NCBI RefSeq assembly: GCF_037325665.1
Contig: NC_090254.1
Coordinates: forward strand, 43,657,594-43,721,593
Source: Littorina saxatilis
Taxonomy: Eukaryota > Mollusca > Gastropoda > Littorinimorpha > Littorinidae
DNA length: 64,000 nucleotides
Direction: 5' to 3'
The position numbers and the translations under genes are program-made. The notes beneath the pieces are model-generated. The model did no database searches and had not been told where the DNA came from. It saw nothing but the letters and a program-made list of their open reading frames with translations. Below are positions 34,814-43,042 of the stretch, in pieces. Position 1 is the first letter of the stretch; each line of letters begins with the position of its first letter.

Positions 34814-34969
34814 GTGTGCGTGAGGACGCATAAATAAAGACAGTCATGCTCCAGCCGCCCACAGGACACACAAACACAAAGACTCCATAACGCGATACTC
34901 ACAGATAGTGTACAGGACCCCACACGCGCTGAGAAGGAACAGGCCCAGCAGGCAGGTATGACGGCGCAT
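18855..34969 (-). CDS. HtrL/YibB-family protein, five exons, membrane-anchored (354 aa)
   Basis: Minus-strand exons: 34903-34969 (ATG 34967-34969), 30354-30442, 25069-25207, 23654-24264 and 18855-19013 (TGA). Junctions are ATCT|GTGAGT, CTTACAG|AT, ACG|GTAGGC, TTTGCAG|CTT, GAAG|GTATGT, TTGCAG|GC, CAACAG|GTACGT and GTGACAG|GTC; all phases join (1065 nt). Residues 1-22 are a basic start plus hydrophobic segment (LLGLFLLSACGVLYTI), suggesting a type II signal anchor in the secretory pathway. Residues 23-70 are a polar stem. From residue ~78 the HtrL_YibB domain shows VTVVTAYFNIG, LIVFAD, WLDIGLFR, VSGGTFVG, STDQQ and VQLQPY...WDWFYIAYVM. The family, first named in enterobacteria near LPS core genes, is glycosyltransferase-like; its activity is not established. 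A 22 bp tandem duplication (18865-18908) sets the last ~10 residues. Introns carry a LINE, SINEs, MITEs and mariner relics. Confidence 0.8.
18865..18908. repeat. 22 bp tandem duplication at the HtrL-like stop region
   Basis: GTAACGGCGCGTCCTTCATG occurs twice in a row. Because 22 is not a multiple of three, the second copy is read in another frame and supplies the final codons and the stop of the HtrL-like gene. Confidence 0.85.
19075..20060. other. left half of HtrL-like intron 4: inverted motif and G/C tracts
   Basis: ACACGCCGACTTCAGCG at 19229-19245 recurs inverted at 19688-19704, and TTTACACGG motifs flank it, so a degenerate fold-back element of about 480 bp is possible. GACA repeats lie at 19760-19780, G runs at 19808-19830 and (GGGGT)n at 19940-19975. 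No exon was found here. Confidence 0.4.
20066..20293 (-). mobile_element. SINE family C, body and tail only
   Basis: Reverse orientation: starts at the tail side TTTAACGCCCAGTCC and runs through CACCGGACCAACCAGTCC to the TTTAAAGTCTTA block, where it stops before the tRNA-like head. Confidence 0.75.
20332..20450 (-). mobile_element. mariner-like element end
   Basis: CAGGGTGGTAACC followed by AAAAAACCGCCC, then a block ending CATAATCT-type sequence. It is the inverse of the end found at 23516-23626, so both come from one Tc1/mariner-type family. No transposase is left in this fragment. Confidence 0.55.
20465..20590 (-). mobile_element. retroposon 3' tail fragment
   Basis: On the minus strand GTAAAGCGTGGAGAG, then GCGCTATATAAGC and an (ATT)-rich end, like the tail at 18690-18780. 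Confidence 0.4.
20864..21483. mobile_element. hAT-like MITE with G tracts (620 bp)
   Basis: Ends CAGGGCCGGACTAGG and its inverse TAGTCCGGCCCTG, flanked by AACAT at 20859-20863 and 21484-21488 (5 bp target duplication). The interior has long G and C runs and GCGAAGCGCC repeats. Some hAT groups make 5 bp duplications and have CAGGG termini. No transposase. Smaller relative at 24527-24865. Confidence 0.7.
21489..23185. other. right half of HtrL-like intron 4, unclassified with ~90 bp tandem units
   Basis: Three diverged units of ~85-90 bp lie at about 22229-22480 (each with CTTTCCCCCTTC, GCTCAACG, TGCAGTAAGGGGGTAG and GGGGGAGAT). AATAAA at 23017 is followed about 70 bp on by GGTTGGTCGCGACACG. 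The last features could be an LTR-type end, but no partner was seen. No exon was recognised. Confidence 0.35.
23190..23626 (+). pseudogene. mariner-like transposase C-terminal relic
   Basis: Translation gives VGFLKDRIYGNNPQTLAALW and DDIRREIRCIPAD, typical of the region after the third catalytic Asp of Tc1/mariner-type transposases (SPDLNPxDFFLWGxLK... RIPxxML). The frame is broken before and after this segment, as shown by the switch needed between the SPDLN-like and GFLKDR parts and between CIPAD and QFQRW. The inverted-repeat end lies at about 23600-23626. It stops 28 bp from HtrL exon 4 (lower end 23654). Confidence 0.6.
24305..24475. repeat. degenerate ~50-60 bp repeats (GCCCATTTCGCG)
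   Basis: Three related blocks, each with TTGCCCATTT.GCG and AATCGGC, lie just upstream of HtrL exon 4 in intron 3. Confidence 0.45.
24527..24865. mobile_element. hAT-like MITE with G tracts (339 bp)
   Basis: Ends CAGGGCCGTACTAGG and CCTAGTCCGGCTCTG, flanked by TATTC at 24522-24526 and 24866-24870. Contains G20 and C18 runs. It lies in intron 3 of the HtrL-like gene. Confidence 0.7.
25208..26427. other. first part of HtrL-like intron 2
   Basis: ATCATATC-rich stretches lie at 25240-25345; otherwise AT-rich with no exon or repeat recognised. Confidence 0.4.
26428..26596. repeat. 169 bp palindrome with six same-direction ACTCGT motifs
   Basis: Arms 26428-26510 and 26514-26596 are inverse copies except at three places per arm. 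There the plus strand reads ACTCGT in both arms (26443, 26469, 26501, 26518, 26550, 26576) instead of the inverse ACGAGT. Motif spacing is symmetric: 26, 32, 17, 32, 26. Confidence 0.85.
26670..26998 (-). mobile_element. SINE family C, complete
   Basis: On the minus strand the tRNA-like head has TGGCCTAGGAGTGGTAAGG and the B box GGGTTCGAATCCC. The shared body follows, with a (CAAA)n tail at about 26672-26700. Inserted in ATATC-rich DNA of HtrL intron 2. Confidence 0.8.
27129..28747 (-). mobile_element. hAT-like element relic with BED-type exon
   Basis: CAGACCTG at 27129-27136 and its inverse CAGGTCTG at 28740-28747 may be the ends, with related subterminal TGTGTAGT motifs. Between them is a BED/TTF-type zinc-finger start (28079-28423). 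A 1.6 kb length is too short for an intact hAT transposase. No clear 8 bp target duplication was found, so the boundaries are tentative. Confidence 0.4.
28079..28423 (-). pseudogene. BED-like zinc-finger N-terminal exon, broken
   Basis: ATG at 28423 opens a 114-codon frame. It has a basic PPRSKKKK segment, FLQKYYEEHPCLVSWRKGKH, then CTVCNTAFSVKHSG, which resembles the C-x2-C...H start of BED/TTF fingers heading hAT transposases and their domesticated relatives. After SGLYDR the expected His ligands appear only in another frame, as does a later DKLTFERSVTRAEA-like stretch, so the frame is shifted at least twice. Confidence 0.5.
28785..29244. mobile_element. 460 bp MITE with CAGGG ends
   Basis: Left end CAGGGTTCCCCATAGCGCGC, right end inverse CAGGGCTCCCCACGAACGCC. 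The interior repeats GGTCCCGGGAC and GGGACGCACT motifs. Consistent with a non-autonomous hAT; the target duplication is unclear in the AATAAT-rich flanks. Confidence 0.55.
29549..29604 (+). mobile_element. 56 bp retroposon 3' end with 13 bp target duplication
   Basis: CCTTCGTGGTTGAAAACGAC, then GTTAAACATCAAATAAAG, is flanked by ACCTCAGATAAAC at 29536-29548 and 29605-29617. This is a severely 5'-truncated insertion. Confidence 0.75.
29936..30308 (+). mobile_element. SINE family B, complete
   Basis: Head with GTGGCGTAATGG and B box GAGTTCGAATCCC, body like 2092-2482, (GAA)n end. Flanked by a 12 bp duplication GTCACGAGAAGA at 29924-29935 and 30309-30320. It ends 45 bp from HtrL exon 2. Confidence 0.85.
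30601..30907. repeat. compound (GT)n / (GA)n microsatellite
   Basis: (GT)30 at 30601-30660, degenerate GT to about 30836, then about 35 GA units at 30837-30907. It lies in intron 1 of the HtrL-like gene, next to the LINE 3' end. Confidence 0.95.
31030..33474 (-). CDS. LINE reverse transcriptase ORF (814 aa)
   Basis: RT motifs in order: SGKDRITNEII (179-189), NYRGITL (237-243), GFRKGY (275-280), CFVDFQKAFDNVW (307-319, first catalytic Asp), HQGNTLSP (368-375), LYADDLVLL (407-415, catalytic YADD) and the KYLGV thumb motif. The C terminus has CIEC...EDEIHFL..C, a zinc-knuckle-like segment seen in many LINEs. No RNase H was recognised. The frame is open throughout with no internal stop, so this copy is young. 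It overlaps the endonuclease frame by 26 nt at an A8 run (T8 at 33463-33470) and is probably the continuation of the same polyprotein in the next frame. Confidence 0.9.
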   Translation of the reverse strand: MQKKCLNNKIKNRKFTKKNRKHKKWFDSDCFLQRRELKSLLNALNRYPYDVNLCQKYYSKRKKYKAILKKKKRIFKDNLVKKLNDEFNNDPSAMWKTLKDLKTMGEVNTTKKCAINPMKWIDHLEKLIGTETKVSDERKYIVNEELKKMHTHCYTPILDDPITEKELKKECKTLKNKKSSGKDRITNEIIKASLDHMTKILVNLFNIILTSGNYPTEWKTGISVPLHKKGDPMNPSNYRGITLSSNLGKLFCKIINSRINNFLEKKNILIKEQAGFRKGYRTMDQIFILKKIVDDIINTKNGRLYGCFVDFQKAFDNVWHDALLLKIYKTGIRGKCYNIIKNMYINTKICTQMQGGYSPDVLVKKGVHQGNTLSPTLFNIFINDITDGMPDVDSPYINQNTKISCLLYADDLVLLSKSKIGLQNKLDYLNNYCLQWGLKINIEKTKIIVFCHINPKMHTIFKCGTDVIKVTDQYKYLGVIFNKNGNFDTAQDHLSKQGNKAAHSLRRIVSNQNVQIDTMIHLFDSLVNPILTYGAEIWYPFTFNNKIKQTNTDHFFGSCLSSKTPHEFVHIKFCRFLLGVHRKAMWIPVLGELGRFPLGLKMLSQTIAFWAHILDSKKDSYIHQLYDSMLLHPTETPWLQFVRQSLCNLGFSHVWHNQSTLNVHKLKFAIDKKQQEEYIRYWTKEKSDTYSRLKFYSMISKSYEMQSYLIQIKNNKHRKMLSRLRTSTHCLKIESGRHQNIPKENRLCIECNVIEDEIHFLDKCNKYVKLRDEFKEDASHINMKYANKNPSNLFLEDEVQVRLGKFVTDCFSIV
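33449..34585 (-). CDS. LINE apurinic-like endonuclease ORF (378 aa)
   Basis: EEP-fold motifs: LSWNLKG (12-18), MLEEMHL (47-53, metal-binding Glu), LGCVYIPP (124-131), GDFNAR (165-170), VVDYFLCS (241-248) and SDHCPL (267-272, catalytic His). All the usual catalytic residues are visible. In most related LINEs endonuclease and RT are one protein; here the frame stops at 33449 just after an A8 run that the RT frame also crosses, pointing to a one-base slip or a frameshift used in translation. Confidence 0.85.
   Translation of the reverse strand: MFDSSTFSINVLSWNLKGYKETIDGQTTNKLQDDNVIKSLCGYDIIMLEEMHLDEDHAEEVFLSGFVKRHFYRKRRTNATSASGGISLFIRENISSNFQILQKSNSDIIWLKVQKDNKEHDIYLGCVYIPPESSSFGKDFTEELWDKLENDLDELIPKGNVILCGDFNARTGELIDYLKLDSESLRYSLPSTYCFDYLHERHSSDKVIDLCHNNNMYILNGRSLGDLSGRYTCYTPQGCSVVDYFLCSQELIKDVIHMKVKDFTVYSDHCPLELRIRIPFKNKNANVKPNINCKHNKCSINNQGKAEDIIYQWDSNSQVKFKQELDTRDMKHLLQNINDEIETMHTCEEKYYSDECVNNLTDKITAMLNTDAKKMLEQ
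34780..34810. repeat. (GT)n microsatellite
   Basis: About 15 GT units between the LINE and exon 1 of the HtrL-like gene. Confidence 0.9.
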
Positions 34970-35111
34970 CCTGCCCGACACCAGCCTGAGACAAACAAAC
35001 AAACCTGGAAGTCAGCACATTGATTACGGGGATATATTTAATTGTATTGCACACACACATACGAGCACGCATGTACGCACGCACACACACACACATACAC
35101 GTTTTTTTTAT

Positions 35112-35116
<5 letters not shown>

Positions 35117-35206
<90 letters not shown>

Positions 35207-35210
35207 CACA
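35117..35210. repeat. (CA)n microsatellite
   Basis: About 45 CA units directly next to fold-back family copy 2. Confidence 0.95.
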
Positions 35211-35224
35211 CACATAATCACATT

Positions 35225-36275
35225 TTATTCCCCCCTCTGCTTCTTTACCTCTGTAAACTTGTAGGGGTAGTTATTTTTCGATAATGACCCAGCAACCAAA
35301 CAAATAACGACCCAGCAACAGCCTGAATCCTCGATAGTGCAATGGGTTGAGAAGTTGTTCTGTTTCGGTACTACTTTTTGCGACTGAAAAGTTCCGAACG
35401 CTCTAACGTACGAAGTATACATCTCTGGAGCAAACAATACAAACATACCGCATTTAAATTAACAACTACAGGCCTGAACACATGAATCTTCATATAAAAT
35501 CCATGAGTTCGGTTGTTTTTTGAATCTAGATTTGCCGTGCTCAAACGTTCATCACAAGCAATTTCCCGCAAGGCAAGTAACTCATACTTTGTCTAGCGAC
35601 AAGAGTAGTTTCCCTTTCTTTTCACTCAGTTTCTTCGACAACAGACTGCAATCCGACGGTCAGTTTTCAACAATATTTCATTTAATAAACAGATCACACG
35701 CAACCAAATGCACACATCTCATCAATTTAAACAACATAAAGCGGTTTCATACATTATTTTCCCCAGAAAACTGAACTTCCTACAGTTTTTAGCGTTGGAA
35801 CACGGGTGCAAAAGTTCGTCTGCTAGTCCCATTTGACGAAAGAACATTATCCTAAGCGATACCAAAACATATACAGAACACACAATATCTGCCTTTGCCG
35901 CCACAGCAGAATAACAGCATGATTATCTGTGTACTTGATTTTAGTCCAAAATAGGAAAACTGACAAGAAGTGTTAACACAATGGAATGATTTGCACGGAA
36001 CCATACTATACAACCGCGCATTAATCGATCGCCTGCGCAGGTTGACTGGTTGAGTGAATAGGATTCGATCAAACTTTCGCAAAAAACCTCCTCTTTTCTT
36101 TGAATAACTGAAGAAAGGAGGAATAAAGAGGTTACACACCTCGTCTCAGTGATTATAAAAAATAATGGTCTCAGTTCGCGGTCATGAAAAAGCTCGCTAA
36201 AGCTCGCATTTTTCATGATCCGCTAACTTCGACCATTATTTTTAATAATCACTGAGACTCGGCGTGTAACCTCTA
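35225..36275 (-). mobile_element. ~1.04 kb fold-back repeat family, copy 2
   Basis: Same ends as 16905-17943 (TTATTCCCCCCTCTGC and TGTAACCTCTA), with the terminal palindrome at 36125-36275. Slightly more diverged than copies 1 and 3. Confidence 0.65.
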
Positions 36276-36599
36276 CTTACAACAACACACACACACTCTC
36301 TCTCTCTCTCTCTTTGCGAGCAAATTATTTGATTTTATACTTCCACTTTGCTTGAAGTTGAATGCAATCGATGCATGCATGGCCATCCAAAAGAGCACTA
36401 ACTTTGTCACAAAGAAATTCTCATCCATGTCATATGATGATTCAAACTTCTGGCCGGTCATGAAATTCAAAACACAACTACTTGAAAATAGCAGCGGGCG
36501 CTTAAAGCTTCTGAAGTAACCGACGCCGGATTAAAGTTTTTCTCAAGGAGTAAAGAGGTAAAAAATAAAAACTCGCCATTAGCAAAGGATGATATAAAG

Positions 36600-37420
36600 G
36601 AGGCATGAACTACAACCTAATCTTCAGCCAAAATACTTTATAAAAACAGGTAGTGAGGCCATCTAGACCTGGGGCTGAATCGTTATTTAATAGTTTTAGG
36701 GCAACTTTTAATTCCTCTTTGGTAATATCAGAATCTAGATTGCCTTTTTGGTCATTGGAGTGAAACAGTATATTCAAATCTTGTACACATTCCTGTGCGC
36801 TCACTTCGTTAAATTCAGATTGTTTTTCATATGCATCTTTAAAAAAACCGTACCTGTTCTTTCATAATTTCTTGCTGTGTATTTACTACCCTGCCATCTT
36901 TTGTTTGCAACCGGTCCATAATTTTCATATTGGCTTTACTTTTTTCCAAGTTCAAAAAATATTTGGTGTTCTTCTCCCCTTCTTCTATAAACTGGACACG
37001 GGAACGAACTTGGGCACTTTTGGCTTTTTCCAGTGACACTACCTCAAGCTCTGATTTAATATTTTCTCTCTTTATCAAAAGCGTCTAATCCTGTGGTTTA
37101 TTGGCTAATAGTGTATCAGATTAATCTAATTCCCTCTGAAGAGAAACACAATAATTAGTTTGTTTTCGTTTCCTTCCTGCTGCATAGGCTGTACACAAAT
37201 CACGCATTCGTACTTTCAATAATTCCCATTTTAAGTGAGCATTCGTATCCATATTTTCTAATAAAAAGGCATCAATCAAATCATTCATCAAATGAACAAA
37301 AAATGTGTCACTCAATACTTGGTTATTCAATTTCCAATAAGAGGGACCACGTTTGATATTTACAAACTGAATTTTGAGTTCAAGCAAACGATGATCTGTG
37401 TGTGGTACTGACAAAATATT
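36600..37420 (-). pseudogene. L1/Tx1-like LINE fragment
   Basis: Three minus-strand segments in different frames read in LINE order: TDHRLLELKI and GPSYWKLNN (end of endonuclease and linker), then FIEEGEKNTKYFLNLEKSKAN, then LKLLNNDSAPGLDGLTTCFY (start of RT). The YADD core and everything after it are missing. At least two frameshifts separate the parts. Confidence 0.7.
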
Positions 37421-37949
37421 ACAAAACATGAGCCCGACAACGCAGAACACGAAACAAGCGATGCTGTCAGTGTCACGCACATCCGACAACACTAGCGATG
37501 CAAACAATGACAGGTGCATCAGGCCTGAAAACGAACCCAGCAACTCACAGGGTGCCGACAGTCCCCTATGCTGACCCGTAACCCGTGACTGACCGCGCCC
37601 CCGTGTTTACGTGTGCTTTTACGTGCCTCGCGACTTGGCTATGTTAAAGGACAACGAGATGGTTTTTGCGACGTCTTCAAATGTTAAAGTTTCTACCACA
37701 GACATACACACATACATACATACATTATGATAGACGTTATATGTTTAGGTTTCGTCGTCCTAGAACGACCTCTGTCTCTGCTGGGAGAGGTACTGGGACC
37801 AAAAATCTTGCTGTAGATGTTCAAGAATTTCGAGACAAACACTACAATGCAGAAACGATGAAGGTTTTATTTCGGGATGTTCCCCCGGACACGATTTTTA
37901 ACTTTTTTTAAAGAGATCAAGATTTTTTTACCAGAAGTGATAGTGATAC
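37421..37949. other. unassigned stretch with an unrecognised short ORF
   Basis: A plus frame at 37666-37911 ends with ...NLAVDVQEFRDKHYNAETMK and so on. It looks protein-like in composition but has no acceptor, domain or match I can name. Confidence 0.25.
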
Positions 37950-38240
37950 ATTTTTAGAACCTTCTTTTACAGTGATAGATCTGAATGTAAATAGTCTGAA
38001 ACGTAGAACTTAATTGCCATGTAAAGTGAAAAAGAAAATAACTGCATCGGTCTCGAATAGTGCAGTGACAACAATAACATATTAAATTTAGAAGTAATTG
38101 CGACAAATTTACCCAAAAAAGCGCTAGCACACACAGAACAACAAAATGTGATAAAACATCAAACCTAAGAAAAGCAGCGTTCAATGTGCAATGAACTGCA
38201 AACCATTTACACAGCAGCAAACATGTGACGCTTTCTAAAA
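37950..38240 (-). mobile_element. fragment related to the Helitron at 43043-44320
   Basis: The minus strand repeats the 43970-44130 segment (GTCACATGTTTGCTGCTGTG onward) with few differences. It diverges before the Helitron 3' end, and its other side is cut by copy 2 of the 860 bp repeat. Confidence 0.6.
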
Positions 38241-38242
38241 TA

Positions 38243-39103
38243 TAACAAGTCGCGTAAGGCGAAAATACAATATTTAGTCAAGTAGCTGTCGAACTCACAG
38301 AATGAAACTGAACGCAACGCAACGCAGCAAGACCGTATACTCGTAGCATCGTCACTCCACCGCCCGTGGCAAAGGCAGTGCCCGTGGAATTGACAAGAAG
38401 AGCGGGGTATTCGTTGCGCTGAGAAGGATAGCACGCTTTTCTGTACCTCTCTTCGTTTTAACTTTCTGAGCGTGTTTTTAATCCAAACATATCATATCTA
38501 TATATTTTTGGAATCAGGAACCGACAAGGAATAAGATGAAAGTGTTTTTAATCTGATTTCGAAAAAAAATTTTGATAATAATTTTTATATATTTAATTTT
38601 CAGAGCTTGTTTTTAATCCGAATATAACATATTTATATGTTTTTGGAATCAGCAAATGATGGAAAATAAGATAAACGTAAATTTGGATCGTTTTATAAAT
38701 TTTTATTTTTTTTTACAATTTTCAGATTTTTAATGACCAAAGTCATTAATTAATTTTTAAGCCACCAAGCTGAAATGCAATACCGAAGTCCGGGCTTCGT
38801 CGGAGATTACTTGACCAAAATTTCAACCAATTTGGTTGAAAAATGAGGGCGTGACAGTGCCGCCTCAACTTTCACGAAAAGCCGGATATGACGTCATCAA
38901 AGACATTTATCAAAAAAATGAAAACAACGTTCGGGGATTTCATACCCAGGAACTCTCATGTCAAATTTCATAAAGATCGGTCCAGTAGTTTAGTCTGAAT
39001 CGCTCTACACACACACACACACACACACGCACACACATACACCACGACCCTCGTTTCGATTCCCCCTCGATGTTAAAATATTTAGTCAAAACTTGACTAA
39101 ATA
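38243..39103 (+). mobile_element. 860 bp hairpin-ended repeat, copy 2
   Basis: Starts TAACAAGTCGCGTAAGG and ends ATATTTAGTCAA / TTGACTAAATAT. Joined head-to-tail to copy 3 with no spacer. Confidence 0.85.
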
Positions 39104-39860
39104 TAACAAGTCGCGTAAGGCGAAAATACAATATTTAGTCAAGTAGCTGTCGAACTCACAGAATGAAACTGAACACAATGCCATTTTTCAGCAAGACCGT
39201 ATACTCGTAGCATCGTCAGTCCACCGCTCATGGCAAAGGCAGTGAAATTGACAAGAAGAGCGGGGTAGTAGTTGCGCTAAGAAGGATAGCACGCTTTTCT
39301 GTACCTCTCTTTGTTTTAACTTTCTGAGCGTGTTTGTAATCCAAACATATCATATCTATATGTTTTTGGAATCAGGAACCGACAAGGAATAAGATGAAAG
39401 TGTTTTTAAATTGATTTGGACAATTTAATTTTGATAATAATTTTTATATATTTAATTTTCAGAGCTTGTTTTTAATCCGAATATAACATATTTATATGTT
39501 TTTGGAATCAGCAAATGATGGAAAATAAGATAAACGTAAATTTGGATCGTTTTATAAATTTTTATTTTTTTTTACAATTTTCAGATTTTTAATGACCAAA
39601 GTCATCAATTAATTTTTAAGCCACCAAGCTGAAATGCAATACCGAAATCCGGGCTTTGTCGAAGATTACTTGACCAAAATTTCAACCAATTTGGTTGAAA
39701 AATGAGGGCGTGACAGTGCCGCCTCAACTTTCACGAAAAGCCGGATATGACGTCATCAAAGACATTTATCAAAAAAATGAAAAAAACGTTCGGGGATTTC
39801 ATACCCAGAAACTCTCATGTCAAATTTCATAAAGATCGGTCCAGTAGTTTAGTCTGAATC

Positions 39861-39906
<46 letters not shown>

Positions 39907-39999
39907 CACACGCACACACACACACACGCACATACACCACGACCCTCGTTTCGATTCCCCCTCGATGTTAAAATATTTAGTCAAAACTTGACTAAATAT
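39104..39999 (+). mobile_element. 860 bp hairpin-ended repeat, copy 3
   Basis: Direct tandem continuation of copy 2, sharing one hairpin arm at the junction (about 39090-39104). The CA tract is longer than in copy 2. Confidence 0.85.
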
Positions 40000-40080
40000 A
40001 AAAAGAGCCCCTGCAATGAATACTCCATGCTTAGTCCTATTTATCAGTTTTGGTGGCGCTGATTTGGCAAATGGAATGTT

Positions 40081-40917
40081 TTTATATTTAGTCAAGTTTT
40101 GACTAAATATTTTAACATCGAGGGGGAATCGAAACGAGGGTCGTGGTGTATATGTGCGTGTGTGTGTGCGTGTGTGTGTGTGTCTGTGTGTGTGTGTAGA
40201 GCGATTCAGACTAAACTACTGGACCGATCTTTATGAAATTTGACATGAGAGTTCCTGGGTATGAAATCCCCATACGTTTTTTTCATTTTTTTGATAAATG
40301 TCTTTGATGACGTCATATCCGGCTTTTCGTAAAAGTTGAGGCGGCACTGTCACACCCTCATTTTTCAACCAAATTCGGTATTGCATTTCAGCTTGGTGGC
40401 TTAAAAATTAATTAATGACTTTGGTCATTAAAAATCTGAAAATTGTAAAAAAAAATAACAATTTATAAAACGATCCAAATTTACGTTTATCTTATTCTCC
40501 ATCATTTGCTGATTCCAAAAACATATAAATATGTTATATTCGGATTAAAAACAAGCTCTGAAAATTAAATATATAAAAATTATTATCAAAATTAAATTGT
40601 CCAAATCAATTTAAAAACACTTTCATCTTATTCCTTGTCGGTTCCTGATTCCAAAAACATATAGATATGATATGTTTGGATTAAAAACACACTCAGAAAG
40701 TTAAAACAAAGAGAGGTACAGAAAAGCGTGCTATCCTTCTTAGCGCAAGTACTACCCCGCTCTTCTTGTCAATTTCACTGCCTTTGCCATGAGCGGTGGA
40801 CTGGCGATGCTACGAGTATACGGTCTTGCTGAAAAATGGCATTGCGTTCAGTTTCATAGAACTGTGAGTTCGACAGCTACTTGACTAAATATTGTATTTT
40901 CGCCTTACGCGACTTGT
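40081..40917 (-). mobile_element. 860 bp hairpin-ended repeat, copy 4
   Basis: Inverted relative to copies 2-3 and about 80 bp from copy 3. It lacks a short segment before CGGTATTGCATTTCAGC that the others have. Confidence 0.85.
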
Positions 40918-41425
<508 letters not shown>

Positions 41426-41726
41426 GAGCGAGAGGGGGGTAATGATGGTGGTGGTATCATTTATAATGTATACTCTTTAGTAATAATGCAAATAATAGAT
41501 TCTTTTTGAACTTCCACCCTACAATAGTCAAAAGTCACTAAAATACAAGACACCCCTACTCCCATAAGATTGGACAGGGTGACAGACAGGTAAGAGGATA
41601 AGTGAAGCAGACAGACATAAGACATACACACACACTCTTGCCTAAAATCTTATAAAAACCTACAATTTTAAACTGTACAAAAAGTTAAGCTGAAATGGAC
41701 ACTTCGCCTTGGTCAATAACCTAACT

Positions 41727-42765
41727 TATTCCCCCCTCTGCTTCTTTACCTCTGTAAACTTGTAGGGGTAGTTATTTTTCGATAATGACCCAGCAACCAA
41801 ACAAATAACGAGCCAGCAACAGCCTGAATCCTCGATAGTGCAATGGGTTGAGAGGTTGTTCTGTTTCGGTACTACTTTTTGCGACTGAAAAGTTCCGAAC
41901 GCTCTAATGTACGAAGTATACATCTCTGGAGCAAACAATACAAACATACCGCATTTAAATTAACAACTACAGGCCTGAACACATGAATCTCCATATAAAA
42001 TCCATGAGTTCGGTTGTTTTCTGAATCTAGATCTGCCGTGCTCAAACCGTTCATCACAAGCAATTTCCCAAGGCAAGTAACTCATACTTTGTCTAGCGAC
42101 AAGAGTAGTTCCCCTTCTTTTCACTCAGTTCCTTCGACAATAGACTGCAATCCGACGGTCAGTTTTCAACAATATTTCATTTAATAAACAGATCACACGC
42201 AACCAAATGCACACATCTCATCAATTTAAACAACATAAAGGGGTTTCATACACTATTTTCCCCAGAAAACTGAACTTCATACAGTTTTTAACGTTGGAAC
42301 ACGGGTGCGAAAGTTCGTCTGCTAGTCCCATTTGACGAAAAAACATTATTCTAAGCGATACCAAAACATATACAGAACACACAATATCTGCCTTTGCCGC
42401 CACAGCAGAATAACAGCATATCTGTGTACTTGATTTTAGCCCAAAATAGGAAAACTGACAAGAAGTGTTAACAGAATGGAATGATTTGCACGGAACTATA
42501 CAACCGCGCATTAATCGATCGCCTGCGCAGGTTGACTGGTTGAGAGAATAGGATTCGATCAAACTTTCGCAAAAAAACTCCTCTTTTCTTTGAATAACTG
42601 AAGAAAGGAGGAATAAAGAGGTTACACACCTCGTCTCAGTGATTATAAAAAATAATGGTCTCAGTTCGCGGTCATGAAAAAGCTCGCTAAAGCTCGCATT
42701 TTTCATGATCCGCTAACTTCGACCATTATTTTTGATAATCACTGAGACTCGGCGTGTAACCTCTA
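41727..42765 (-). mobile_element. ~1.04 kb fold-back repeat family, copy 3
   Basis: Same ends and terminal palindrome (about 42617-42765) as the copy at 16905-17943, which it closely matches along its whole length. Confidence 0.65.
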
Positions 42766-43042
42766 CATATATTCGCATAGGGTAACCACTCTGACAAAAA
42801 TTCAACATTTCTATTCCTGATAAGATTCAATTTCTTTTCAATGTAATATCTTTGTTTTAATATTTTCAAAAAAACATTCAAAAGCGGAACTGAGCCCTGA
42901 AGTTTACATTTATAAATATAATATTTTCCTAAACATTTTGTTGTTCGCAGAACGCAGAACCAATTTCACATTTTAACCCTTACTTAGGCTGGTTGTCGCG
43001 CTACTTTACGTATACTGTCACCTGGTTGTCATGACATATATA

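Noticed and set aside
38207-38434. Short ORF repeated in several 860 bp copies (also 54960-55211, 61075-61290)
   Set aside because: Follows repeat sequence, differs in length and frame between copies, and has no domain.
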